Assembly (NCBI GenBank): GCA_025464425.1
Contig: JAODGV010000036.1
Span: 1 to 8,770 of the forward strand
Direction of reading: 5' to 3'
Source of the DNA: Methanosarcinales archaeon
Lineage (GTDB): Archaea; Halobacteriota; Syntropharchaeia; Alkanophagales; Methanospirareceae
Length of the DNA stretch: 8,770 nucleotides
Shown here: positions 1 to 6,440 of the stretch, one piece after another
How the letters are laid out: the number at the start of each line of letters is the position of its first letter
Numbering within the stretch: position 1 is the first letter of the stretch
Notes under the pieces: generated by a model
Database searches by the model: none
Told to the model about the DNA's origin: nothing
The model's input: only the letters and a program-made list of their open reading frames with translations
Position numbers and translations under genes: made by a program

Positions 1-10
1 TTTATAAATA
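1..10 (+). promoter_or_regulatory. TATA-like box upstream of the larA-family gene
   Basis: The window opens with TTTATAAATA, a good match to an archaeal TATA box. It lies about 80 nt before the ATG at 88, so transcription would start near 30-35 and leave a leader of about 55 nt. A second AT-rich candidate, TTTTTATATG at 56-65, would give an almost leaderless mRNA. The purine-rich stretch AAGGAAAG at 72-79, which could serve as a ribosome binding site, favours the first box. This promoter probably also serves the ribosomal genes downstream. Confidence 0.45.
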
Positions 11-87
11 TCTTCGGAAGTATGGGTGTTCGGAACTACTGAATACATAGATTGATTTTTATATGAGGAATAAGGAAAGAGAGAGCA

Positions 88-1317
88 ATGGCAGCGATAC
101 CTTATGGTGACCGTGAGCTGGAAGTATCCATAGAAGGAGCGGAGCTGCTGGAATGGAATATTAAGAGGCACTCCAGACGAAAGAGCGGTATTGAAATAAT
201 AAAAGAAGCGATAGAGCACCCTGCGGGCACTAAACGCTTGAGTGAGATGATAGCCACGAGCGGTGATAACAGCAAAATCGTGATTGTTGTGGACGACCAT
301 ACGAGGGATACACCAACGACCGATATGCTCGATGCGCTGGTTGATGAGATAGGAGATCATATCACGTTGCTCGTAGCCTGTGGTACTCATTCTCCACCTT
401 CTGCTGAAGAACTGAGCCGAATACTTGGTAAGTATGCCCGGCAGTTTGAGGTGGTGGTTCATGATTGTGACGCCCCTGACCTGGTTTATGTGGGCACCAC
501 TACCAGAGGTACACCCGTCAAATTGAACAGAACCTATGTTGATGCTGATATAAGGATTCTAACGGGTGATATAACCCTTCATTACTATGCAGGATTTGGC
601 GGCGGGCGGAAGAGTATATTACCCGGAGTGGCGTCACGCGAGACGATAAAGAAGAACCATGCACTGTTGATAGATGAACGAGCGAGAACAGCAAATATAG
701 AAGATAATCCGGTACATCAGGACATGAGTGAGGCTGTGGCATTTGCACCACCGGATTTCGTTCTCAATATCGTTGCCGATGCATCCGGCGAGATAGTCGC
801 GGCGTACGCAGGCGACCTGAACGGAGTATTTGAGCGTGGTATCACAACTGCGAAAGAGCTTTTCTTTCACAAGACGTGCTTATTCGACGCCATGGTGGTG
901 AGTGCAGGCGGTTTTCCCAAGGACAGGAATCTGTATCAGGCGACGAAGGCGATTCAAAACTGTTATAATGCCGTCGTCCCGGGCGGGAGTCTGATACTGG
1001 TTGCCGAATGTCGTGAAGGTGTGGGTGATGCATATTTTGAGGAGTGGATGAATCGTTATAATAGCTACGAGGCGGCAGAAGAAGCGATCAGAGCGAACTT
1101 CGTACTCGGCGGGCATAAAGCGTTTTATATGCGGAAAGTGATGAAGCATCTCCGGCTTTCGATCGTATCTGAACTCGAGCCAGATCTGTTGCGTGGCTGG
1201 GGGATACATGCGTACGAGTCCCTTGATGCCGCCATTGAGAACGAGCTGAAGAGTGACTTTAAAATAGGTATAGTGAGAAATGGTTTAGATATTTTATTAG
1301 TTCCGGGTAATATCTAA
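88..1317 (+). CDS. larA: LarA-family nickel-dependent hydroxyacid racemase/epimerase (DUF2088)
   Basis: The 409-residue protein matches the LarA (lactate racemase) family in length and layout. LarA interconverts 2-hydroxyacid stereoisomers with a nickel-pincer nucleotide cofactor. Counterparts of the Lactiplantibacillus LarA active site are visible: D70 and R73 in DDHTRD, H101 in CGTHS, H165 and K175 in the segment LHYYAGFGGGRKS (K175 matches the lysine that holds the pincer cofactor), H191 in KKNHALL (nickel ligand), and Q284/K287 in LYQATK. The N-terminal start IPYGDRELEV is typical of the family and supports the ATG at 88. The substrate cannot be told from sequence, because LarA homologues act on several hydroxyacids and sugar acids. 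Cofactor-making genes larB, larC and larE are not in the window. The stop codon is 9 nt before rpl19e, so the gene probably shares a transcript with the ribosomal proteins, which is an odd place for it. Confidence 0.88.
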   Translation: MAAIPYGDRELEVSIEGAELLEWNIKRHSRRKSGIEIIKEAIEHPAGTKRLSEMIATSGDNSKIVIVVDDHTRDTPTTDMLDALVDEIGDHITLLVACGTHSPPSAEELSRILGKYARQFEVVVHDCDAPDLVYVGTTTRGTPVKLNRTYVDADIRILTGDITLHYYAGFGGGRKSILPGVASRETIKKNHALLIDERARTANIEDNPVHQDMSEAVAFAPPDFVLNIVADASGEIVAAYAGDLNGVFERGITTAKELFFHKTCLFDAMVVSAGGFPKDRNLYQATKAIQNCYNAVVPGGSLILVAECREGVGDAYFEEWMNRYNSYEAAEEAIRANFVLGGHKAFYMRKVMKHLRLSIVSELEPDLLRGWGIHAYESLDAAIENELKSDFKIGIVRNGLDILLVPGNI

Positions 1318-1326
1318 GAAGTAGCA

Positions 1327-1776
1327 ATGACAAATCTCGCAAAGCAGCGGCGGATCGCAGCAGAGTTGTTGAAGGTAGGTGCGGGGCGGGTATGGATAGA
1401 CCCCGAAGCAGCAGAAGACGTAGAAGAGGCGATAACAAGAGAAGAGATAAGGGCATTAATAGAAGATGGCGTGATAAAGAAGAAGCAGAAACGCGGCGTT
1501 AGCAGAGGTCGAGCGCGGTTGAGAGCGATGAAGAAGGCTTTAGGACGCAGGAAAGGACAAGGCTCAAGGAAAGGCGCGAAGGGTGCTCGCATGAGGCGGA
1601 AGCGACAGTGGATCATCAGGATAAGAGCGTTACGGCGCAGATTGAAGGAGCTGAGGGCTGAGGGCGTGATTGACCGTAGCCTGTATCGCAAGCTGTACAA
1701 TAAAGCGAAAGGTGGCGAGATAAAGAGCGTGGCTCGATTGGAAGCATTAATAGAGCAGGCAGGTGCGAAGTTATAG
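1327..1776 (+). CDS. rpl19e: 50S ribosomal protein L19e (eL19)
   Basis: The 149-residue basic protein has the usual length of archaeal eL19, a large-subunit protein shared by archaea and eukaryotes and absent from bacteria. Recognisable segments are the N-terminal LAKQRRIAAELLKVG (residues 4-18), VWIDPEAAEDVEEAITREEI (22-41), the Lys/Arg-rich rRNA-binding centre GVSRGRARLR to KRQWIIRIRALRRRLKELR (57-110), and the C-terminal helix DRSLYRKLYNKAKGG (116-130). The ATG at 1327 fits the family N-terminus. It follows the larA stop by 9 nt and has no strong Shine-Dalgarno sequence, only GAAG at 1319-1322. In most archaea this gene follows rpl32e; here it follows a metabolic gene. rpl18 begins one nucleotide after its stop. 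Confidence 0.97.
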   Translation: MTNLAKQRRIAAELLKVGAGRVWIDPEAAEDVEEAITREEIRALIEDGVIKKKQKRGVSRGRARLRAMKKALGRRKGQGSRKGAKGARMRRKRQWIIRIRALRRRLKELRAEGVIDRSLYRKLYNKAKGGEIKSVARLEALIEQAGAKL

Positions 1777-1777
1777 T

Positions 1778-2311
1778 ATGATAAGAGCGAGCTCAACTGG
1801 AGGACCCACATATAGAGTTCCATTCAGGCGAAGAAGGGAAGGTAAGACCGATTATCGTAAACGATTGAAATTACTCATGAGCCACAGACCCCGGGTGGTG
1901 ATTCGGAGGAGCAATAAGTACATAAGAATACAGATGGTAGAGGCAGATAAGCATGGTGATCGGACATTTGTGGATGTGAGTTCCGCGAAGTTGCGAGAAT
2001 ACGGCTACGAGCGGTGCGGCAAGAACCTGCCAGCAGCGTATCTTACCGGGTTATTATTCGGTAAACGAGCGAAGGAATCTGGATTTGAAGAGGCTATTCT
2101 CGATATCGGACTCCACACACCCGTACATGGCTCTCGTGTATTCGCAGCACTGAAAGGTATTGTTGATGCCGGTCTGGATGTGCCACATGATCCCGTTGTA
2201 TTCCCACCCGATGAGAGGATTAGAGGCGAGCATATCGGTGATTCTTCTATCATTGATAGTTTTGAATTAGTAAAGGAGAGGATATTAACGGATGGCGGGA
2301 ATAAGGCATGA
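1778..2311 (+). CDS. rpl18: 50S ribosomal protein L18 (uL18)
   Basis: This is uL18, which binds 5S rRNA in the central protuberance of the large subunit. The archaeal N-terminal signature YRVPFRRRREGKTDYRKRL is present at residues 12-30, followed by the core RPRVVIRRSNKYIRIQ and then CGKNLPAAYLTGLLFGKRA and HTPVHGSRVFAALKG. I chose the ATG at 1778, one nucleotide after the rpl19e stop, giving 177 residues. A GTG at 1763 is also in frame and would add five residues and overlap rpl19e, but archaeal uL18 proteins do not need that extension. The possible ribosome binding site AGGTG at 1762-1765 sits inside the end of rpl19e. The 3' end overlaps rps5 by 20 nt, so translation of the two is likely coupled. 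Confidence 0.96.
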   Translation: MIRASSTGGPTYRVPFRRRREGKTDYRKRLKLLMSHRPRVVIRRSNKYIRIQMVEADKHGDRTFVDVSSAKLREYGYERCGKNLPAAYLTGLLFGKRAKESGFEEAILDIGLHTPVHGSRVFAALKGIVDAGLDVPHDPVVFPPDERIRGEHIGDSSIIDSFELVKERILTDGGNKA

Positions 2312-2909
2312 TGATGAGGAGGAATGGGTACCTGTAACGAAACTGGGTAAACTGGTGAAGAGCGGTGAGATAAAGACGATAGATGAGGCGCTCAGGTCAC
2401 GATTCCCGATAAAGGAGTACCAGATAATAGAGACGCTGCTGCCTGATCTCAGTGAGGAGGTTCTGGATATCAACATGGTGCAGCGAATGACCGATTCCGG
2501 GCGGAGGATCAAGTTCAGAGTATGTGTGATCGTGGGCAATAAGGATGGATATCTCGGTATAGGGCTGGGTAAAGATGCTCTGGTACGCAACAGTATATTG
2601 AAAGCGACGAGGGCGGCGGAGTTGAATCTCCATTATATAGAACGTGGATGCGGTTCGTGGGAGTGCAACTGTGATGAGAAGCATTCGTTACCGTTCGCGG
2701 TGCGAGGCAAATCCGGTGGTGTGGAGATAACACTGAAACCGGCACCACGTGGACTGGGACTCGCAGCCGGGGACACACCGAAGAAGGTACTGGAATTCGC
2801 GGGCATAAAGGATGTATGGACGAAGACGAGGGGTAGTACCCGCACAACGTTCAATCTCGCCATGGCAACCTTCAATGCGCTTGTGAAGACATCATCAATA
2901 AAGAGATGA
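2292..2909 (+). CDS. rps5: 30S ribosomal protein S5 (uS5)
   Basis: The 205-residue protein is archaeal uS5, a small-subunit protein near the mRNA entry channel that affects decoding accuracy. The double-stranded-RNA-binding-like S5 N-domain lies around residues 55-120, with the core motif QRMTDSGRRIKFRVCVIVGN at 64-83 followed by GYLGIGLGK. The archaeal/eukaryotic insertion RGCGSWECNC (C120, C125, C127) comes next, and then the C-domain with GKSGGVEITLKPAPRGLGL (139-157), GIKDVWTKTRGSTRT and NLAMATFNAL. The start ATG lies within the end of rpl18, and AAAGGAG at 2272-2278 is a ribosome binding site about 13 nt upstream. Its stop overlaps the rpl30 start in an ATGA arrangement. Confidence 0.97.
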   Translation: MAGIRHDDEEEWVPVTKLGKLVKSGEIKTIDEALRSRFPIKEYQIIETLLPDLSEEVLDINMVQRMTDSGRRIKFRVCVIVGNKDGYLGIGLGKDALVRNSILKATRAAELNLHYIERGCGSWECNCDEKHSLPFAVRGKSGGVEITLKPAPRGLGLAAGDTPKKVLEFAGIKDVWTKTRGSTRTTFNLAMATFNALVKTSSIKR

Positions 2910-3379
2910 CGGTATACGCGATAGTGAAACTGAGAGGAAGCGTAGGTATAAAGCCGGACATAAGGTACACACTGGAGCTACTCCGGCTGCACAGGGTGAA
3001 CCACTGCGTGATAGTGGAGGATAACGATTATTATCGAGGTATGATAAAGAAAGTGAAGGATTACGTTGCATGGGGCGAGATCTCGGAGGATATGCTGGAA
3101 CTGTTATTGAAGCGACGTGGTAGATTGAAGGGTGGCATGAGATTGACGGAGGATTACTTGCGTGAGAACACGCCTTTTGAATCGTTCAAAGCGCTGGCAC
3201 ATGCTATTTATTCATGCGAAGTGAAGATGAAAGACCTGATTGTGTATGGAATTAAACCCGTTCTCAGGTTGCATCCGCCACGTAAAGGGCATCGTGGTAT
3301 CAAGAAGAGTGTGAAGCAGGGTGGCGAGCTCGGATATCACGGTACTGAAATAAACGAGCTGCTGTACAGGATGAGATAG
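2906..3379 (+). CDS. rpl30: 50S ribosomal protein L30 (uL30)
   Basis: The 157-residue protein has the archaeal length of uL30, which is much longer than the roughly 60-residue bacterial form. The conserved core is at the start: YAIVKLRGSVGIKPDIRYTL (residues 4-23), then LLRLHRVNHCVIVEDN (25-40) and GMIKKVKDYVAWGEI. The archaeal C-terminal extension ends with LHPPRKGHRGIKKSVKQGG (122-140) and ELGYHGTEINELL. The ATG overlaps the rps5 stop by 4 nt, so translation is coupled. The gene is the last of the ribosomal block. In most archaeal genomes rpl15 and secY follow; here a convergent cytochrome gene begins 33 nt after the stop. Confidence 0.97.
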   Translation: MTVYAIVKLRGSVGIKPDIRYTLELLRLHRVNHCVIVEDNDYYRGMIKKVKDYVAWGEISEDMLELLLKRRGRLKGGMRLTEDYLRENTPFESFKALAHAIYSCEVKMKDLIVYGIKPVLRLHPPRKGHRGIKKSVKQGGELGYHGTEINELLYRMR

Positions 3380-3382
3380 GTG

Positions 3383-3400
3383 TATAAATAAAAAAGGGGG
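3383..3400 (-). terminator. Oligo-T terminator-like tract after the cytochrome gene
   Basis: Read on the minus strand, the 33-nt gap after the cytochrome stop contains five C followed by a T-rich run (CCCCCTTTTTTATTTATA). A T-rich tract without a strong hairpin is the usual form of intrinsic terminator in archaea. It is placed correctly for the minus-strand gene. No equivalent T-run is seen for rpl30 on the plus strand. Confidence 0.45.
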
Positions 3401-3412
3401 AGATTTATGGTT

Positions 3413-3970
3413 CTACTTCAAACCGTGTATCTCTGATATCTCCCCAATATGGCAGACTGTACAGGGTTTACCCCTTGAAAGGTGTATCTCCACGAGTCTT
3501 CCTTCGCTTGGCTTCGTCGGATCTGGATAGCCATGACACAGCTCACAGGTTGTACCGCCGGGTCCTTTCTCCGGTATCGTCGGTATCTTACCATGGCATA
3601 CCACACATCCTACGGTTGCAGGGTGTACAGTATGCACAGTAGCGTTCCCATCCTTGCCACCATGACAGCCTTTCGCAAGGTTCGGCTTGTCCGCGTAGTC
3701 AAAACAGCCTGGCTTTCCATTTACCAGCAGTCCTCCCTTTACGTGCGCTTCTAACTCAGCCGTTGACTCACGTTTGTGACACATGTCACAACTGGTCTCG
3801 ACCGGTGGCTTCGCCTCTACTGGAGTTGGTGTCGGCGTTGGTTTTGGTGTAGGTTTTGGTGTCGGAATCGGTGTTGCAGGTGGAGGCGTCTCCACAGGTT
3901 TCTCCACACAGCCTGCCAGTGCCACCACCAATACTACTCCAATGATAGCCACTATTAATTTCTTATTCAT
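3413..3970 (-). CDS. Multihaem c-type cytochrome, membrane-anchored lipoprotein
   Basis: This 185-residue protein has a signal sequence with a hydrophobic core (residues 5-19) and a lipobox LAGC ending at C21, so it is probably lipid-anchored on the outer face of the cell membrane. A Pro/Thr/Lys-rich linker (residues 29-56, repeated TP/KP units) holds the haem domain away from the membrane. Four CXXCH haem sites are visible: C61-H65, C122-H126, C142-H146 and C170-H174. A fifth candidate has an unusual spacing, C89-X12-C102-H103. The only other histidines are H76, H113, H116, H163 and H182, exactly enough to be second axial ligands for five haems. The likely role is electron transfer outside the membrane; the partner is unknown and no cytochrome-maturation or redox gene is adjacent. 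The ATG at 3970 has a weak GGTG ribosome binding site at 3974-3977. I do not recognise a named family beyond small multihaem cytochromes. Confidence 0.85.
   Translation of the reverse strand: MNKKLIVAIIGVVLVVALAGCVEKPVETPPPATPIPTPKPTPKPTPTPTPVEAKPPVETSCDMCHKRESTAELEAHVKGGLLVNGKPGCFDYADKPNLAKGCHGGKDGNATVHTVHPATVGCVVCHGKIPTIPEKGPGGTTCELCHGYPDPTKPSEGRLVEIHLSRGKPCTVCHIGEISEIHGLK
3840..3863 (+). repeat. Two tandem 12-nt units within the cytochrome linker
   Basis: The plus strand reads GGTTTTGGTGTA then GGTTTTGGTGTC, two 12-nt units differing in one base. They encode KPTPKPTP-type residues on the minus strand. More degenerate GGTGT units flank them between about 3821 and 3880. The array could change length by slippage in frame, altering the linker without harming the haem domain. 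Confidence 0.6.
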
Positions 3971-4002
3971 TTCACACCACTGTATTCGTATTTGCTCCTG
4001 GC

Positions 4003-4014
4003 ATTATAAAAACT
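4003..4014. promoter_or_regulatory. TATA-like box in the divergent cytochrome / prenyltransferase region
   Basis: ATTATAAAAACT on the plus strand reads as a TATA-like TTTTTATAAT on the minus strand. It is about 38 nt upstream of the cytochrome ATG, giving a minus-strand start near 3982 and a leader of about 12 nt. On the plus strand the same element could serve the prenyltransferase with a leader of about 105 nt. A nearer plus-strand candidate, CATAAAAAT at 4112-4120, would give a leaderless mRNA. The 169-nt intergenic stretch holds nothing else that I recognise. Confidence 0.35.
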
Positions 4015-4139
4015 TTTCTATTTTGATCTTGATTTGTCTCAGGAGCAGCACAGAACGCCTATTTCGACAGCTCGAAAGTTATTGTAAGGTGATATACCAC
4101 CACCATCGTCTCATAAAAATCCTATATTATAAAGGAGTT

Positions 4140-5012
4140 ATGGCTTTTGAGATGGCGATGATGAAGGCGGTATGGGAGCTGACGAGGTGCGAGCACGGGA
4201 TGATGTACGGAATTGGAGTGCTGATCGGGATACTCTTAGGCGGTGGTAGCACAATAATAGCGGCAATTCTTGGCTTCCTCACCGCTTTATTCATCCAGGC
4301 AGGTACATTCGCATTGAACGATTATTGTGACCTGGAGAGCGATATAGCGAATAACCGGCTGGATAGACCCTTAGTGCGAGGCGCTCTGAGTAAGGAGTTT
4401 GCTTTTATGGTTGCATGTGTGGCGACTCTACTCGGTATTCTGGCTTCTTTTGTGCTCACTTTACTCATGGGTGAACTCACGCTATTCCTCGTGGCATCCT
4501 TGCTTGCTGCACTTGGTATTCTCTATGATCTAAAAATGAAGGAGCTGTTTGTTGTTAGTAATTTATACATCGCATTCACAATGGCAGTGCCTTTCATATA
4601 TGGCGGGTTAATTGCGGGCTATATAGATGAAGGGCTCTTAACTCTGGCGTTTATCGCGTTACTCACGGGCTTTGGGCGCGAGGTCATGAAGGATATAGCA
4701 GATATGGAGGGGGATGCGCTGAGGGGAGTTAAGAGTATCGCGCGGGTGTGCGGCATAAGAACTGCGAAGCTGGTAACGACAATATCTTATGCGAGTGCAG
4801 CGGGATTGAGTGTGGTCCCATTCTTTCTGCAAACCACGAATTATTATCTCGATCCGGTGTTTATGACCCTGGTTGGCGGTACAGATATACTGCTGGTTCA
4901 TACAATCGTCATGTTGTGGAATCGGGAAGTGGATTACATGCGATTGAGGCAGGAGACGCTGATCGCAATAGCTATCGGGCTGCTCGCTTTCGTGTGTGGC
5001 GCTATTTTGTGA
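4140..5012 (+). CDS. UbiA-family prenyltransferase, probable digeranylgeranylglyceryl phosphate synthase
   Basis: The 290-residue membrane protein has the two Asp-rich motifs of UbiA prenyltransferases: N60-D61-xx-D64-xxx-D68 followed by R76-P77 (NDYCDLESDIANNRLDRP), and R180-E-xx-K184-D185-xx-D188-xxx-D192 (GREVMKDIADMEGD). These bind Mg2+ and the prenyl diphosphate. The second motif closely resembles archaeal enzymes that add the second geranylgeranyl group to geranylgeranylglyceryl phosphate in ether-lipid synthesis. About eight or nine hydrophobic helices lie between residues 22 and 290. Other UbiA activities, such as quinone or haem prenylation, cannot be excluded. The start is uncertain. 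AAAGGAG at 4131-4137 is only 2 nt from the ATG at 4140; starts at 4158 or 4161 would give the family-like beginning MKAVWELTR. The reading frame is open upstream to 3783, but that part is antisense to the cytochrome gene. Confidence 0.85.
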   Translation: MAFEMAMMKAVWELTRCEHGMMYGIGVLIGILLGGGSTIIAAILGFLTALFIQAGTFALNDYCDLESDIANNRLDRPLVRGALSKEFAFMVACVATLLGILASFVLTLLMGELTLFLVASLLAALGILYDLKMKELFVVSNLYIAFTMAVPFIYGGLIAGYIDEGLLTLAFIALLTGFGREVMKDIADMEGDALRGVKSIARVCGIRTAKLVTTISYASAAGLSVVPFFLQTTNYYLDPVFMTLVGGTDILLVHTIVMLWNREVDYMRLRQETLIAIAIGLLAFVCGAIL

Positions 5013-5109
5013 TTCGGGATTTTCGCACTACAAATACACAATGGTATATTCAATAACATCACAATGTTTGACGATGCATTGCGATTCAAAAGAAAGTACA
5101 GCACAGGGT

Positions 5110-5433
5110 CTATTTCAGAGTGATTCCCACCGCGCGTTTTATCAATCGCTCAATCTCAGTTGCACCTTCCTTCGTTGGTCCACGCTTGTCCGGTATTTCT
5201 ACGATGATCGGTGTAACATCGCTTTTATTCTCATTTATCTCCCTTATCATGGCTCGAACATGCGATTCCGCAGCAAGACGTTCATTAATGAGTATGAAGG
5301 TGGTACCATCGCGTACCAGTTTATCGAGTAAGCGAACAATCTCAACACCGTCCTGCCCCACTTCGTATGTATGGCGCACACCTGCGAGTCGAAATCCAAT
5401 GGCTGTTTCCCGATCACCAATAACCGCAATCAT
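5110..5433 (-). CDS. atpF: A-type ATP synthase subunit F
   Basis: This is the small central-stalk subunit F of the archaeal A1Ao ATP synthase, part of the rotor with subunit D. The N-terminus IAVIGDRETAIGFRLAGV is the family signature, followed by an alternating strand/helix fold with TTFILINERLA and TPIIVEIPDKRGP, and a C-terminal helix. I chose the ATG at 5433 (107 residues) because the family begins at M-I-A-V-I-G and because GGTGAGG at 5443-5449 is a ribosome binding site 9 nt upstream. An in-frame ATG at 5451 would add six residues and overlap atpE by 14 nt. In most archaea atpC separates atpE from atpF and atpA follows; here atpE is directly upstream and a convergent prenyltransferase gene lies downstream. 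Confidence 0.93.
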   Translation of the reverse strand: MIAVIGDRETAIGFRLAGVRHTYEVGQDGVEIVRLLDKLVRDGTTFILINERLAAESHVRAMIREINENKSDVTPIIVEIPDKRGPTKEGATEIERLIKRAVGITLK

Positions 5434-5437
5434 TCGT

Positions 5438-6076
5438 TCATGCCTCACCATGAAACAAAGTGCGTGCCACGTGCTCCCTCAATTCAGATGATAGTCGCTT
5501 CATTCGCTCTTCAAACGTGTTGTTCACCTCTATCTTACCGTCTGTTCTCCGCACTATCACGCCACCAGCCGTTTTTATCCGCTCCTTTGAGATGGTAATC
5601 TTAATGTCACCGCCAGTCTCACGTGCTATCGCATCCAGTATTTCATCGGTCACAAAGCTGGTATCATCGGCACTGAGGAGTACTTCCAGCTCCTCGTTAC
5701 CCGTGCCACCGGTGATACTCATAACTCCTTCCTTGATCAAACCAGCCAGAATATCCGAATATGTGATGCTCTTAAACCCCGATTCCTTTATCTGCGGTAA
5801 CCGCTTCAAAGATTCATCAAATACGCGCTTTATCGCCGCCTCCTCCATCTCCCAGCGTAACTTCTTCGCAGCCAGCCGCTTCGACCTGATGATTCGCTCT
5901 TTATTCTCCGCCGCTCTGGCGCGTTCGGCATCAATATATTGCTTCTTCCGCGCTTCTATATCTGCCTTCGCGCTATTTAACCGCGCTTCCACCTGTTCCC
6001 GCGCTTCCCTTAATATCCGCTCCTGCTCCTCTCGCGCATCCTCCATTATCCGCTTCACTATCTCAGAAGCACCCAC
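5438..6076 (-). CDS. atpE: A-type ATP synthase subunit E
   Basis: The 212-residue protein is subunit E, which pairs with subunit H to form the peripheral stalk that holds the A1 head still against the rotor. Residues 1-90 form a long charged coiled coil (EDAREEQERILREAREQVEA and similar). The C-terminal globular domain contains the conserved GGVIVRRTDGKIEVNNTFEE (171-190) and ERMKRLSSELREHVARTLF, which docks on subunit B. The start is a GTG at 6076; upstream in frame there is a TGA with no other start between. AGGTGAT at 6082-6088, which overlaps the atpH stop, is a strong ribosome binding site 5 nt away, so translation follows from atpH. The end is 4 nt before the preferred atpF start. Confidence 0.96.
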   Translation of the reverse strand: MGASEIVKRIMEDAREEQERILREAREQVEARLNSAKADIEARKKQYIDAERARAAENKERIIRSKRLAAKKLRWEMEEAAIKRVFDESLKRLPQIKESGFKSITYSDILAGLIKEGVMSITGGTGNEELEVLLSADDTSFVTDEILDAIARETGGDIKITISKERIKTAGGVIVRRTDGKIEVNNTFEERMKRLSSELREHVARTLFHGEA

Positions 6077-6081
6077 AAGGC

Positions 6082-6088
6082 ATCACCT
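6082..6088 (-). promoter_or_regulatory. Ribosome binding site deciding the GTG start of atpE
   Basis: Minus-strand AGGTGAT overlaps the TAG stop of atpH and lies 5 nt before the atpE GTG. It matches the 3' part of the Shine-Dalgarno consensus, which supports the non-ATG start and coupling with atpH. Confidence 0.65.
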
Positions 6089-6404
6089 ACACCAGTCCAA
6101 GAATCCGAGAGAGTACACTATCTACGGCACTATCCAGCCGTTTCTCGGCGGTTGCACGCCGTTTCTCCAGCTCGTCCTTCGCCTCTTTGAGTATAACATC
6201 GCCAGCTTCTTCGCCCTCCTTCGCATAACTCTCTGCTATCTCCTTCGCTTTACGCTCCATATCTATCTTCGCCTCCTCCTCCAGCTTCTTTATCGCCGCA
6301 TCCGCCTCTCGCATTATGGTTGCAGCCTGCACCTTCGCCTCTTCGATCTTTTTACGCGCTTCCTCCTCTGCCTCTCTTATCTCTTTCAGTGCTTCTACCG
6401 CCAT
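6087..6404 (-). CDS. atpH: A-type ATP synthase subunit H
   Basis: The 105-residue protein is almost entirely one charged alpha-helical coiled coil (KEIREAEEEARKKIEEAK, KKLEEEAKIDMERKAKEIAE), with a short hydrophobic end SVLSRILGLV. This is typical of archaeal subunit H, the partner of subunit E in the peripheral stalk. I chose the ATG at 6404 (MAVEALKEI). A TTG at 6419 is in frame and would add five residues, but it has no better signal. No Shine-Dalgarno sequence precedes the ATG, and an AT-rich TATA-like stretch lies about 20-35 nt upstream, so the mRNA may be leaderless or nearly so. In the canonical archaeal operon atpI and atpK separate atpH from atpE; here only 10 nt do. It is the first gene of a three-gene minus-strand operon. 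Confidence 0.88.
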   Translation of the reverse strand: MAVEALKEIREAEEEARKKIEEAKVQAATIMREADAAIKKLEEEAKIDMERKAKEIAESYAKEGEEAGDVILKEAKDELEKRRATAEKRLDSAVDSVLSRILGLV

Positions 6405-6420
6405 GGCTCTTAGATTCAAG

Positions 6421-6440
6421 AATTTTTATTCGTTAATAAA
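6421..6440 (-). promoter_or_regulatory. TATA-like AT-rich promoter region of atpH-atpE-atpF
   Basis: On the minus strand this reads TTTATTAACGAATAAAAATT. Either TTTATTAA or AATAAAAATT could be the TATA box, with starts close to the ATG at 6404 and so a short or absent leader. This agrees with the lack of a Shine-Dalgarno sequence before atpH. Confidence 0.4.

Noticed and set aside
1314..1823. Minus-strand open frame of 169 codons
   Set aside because: It is antisense to rpl19e and the start of rpl18, which are certain genes; its translation is low-complexity Leu/Ser/Arg.
3783..4139. Upstream extension of the prenyltransferase reading frame
   Set aside because: The extra 119 codons run antisense to the cytochrome gene and encode the Gly/Val mirror of its Pro/Thr linker. 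A ribosome binding site and the family N-terminus both point to a start at 4140-4161.
5460..6413. Plus-strand open frame of 317 codons
   Set aside because: It is exactly antisense to atpE and atpH. Its length follows from the codon bias of the coiled-coil genes, and the translation is Ser/Arg/Phe-rich with no family features.
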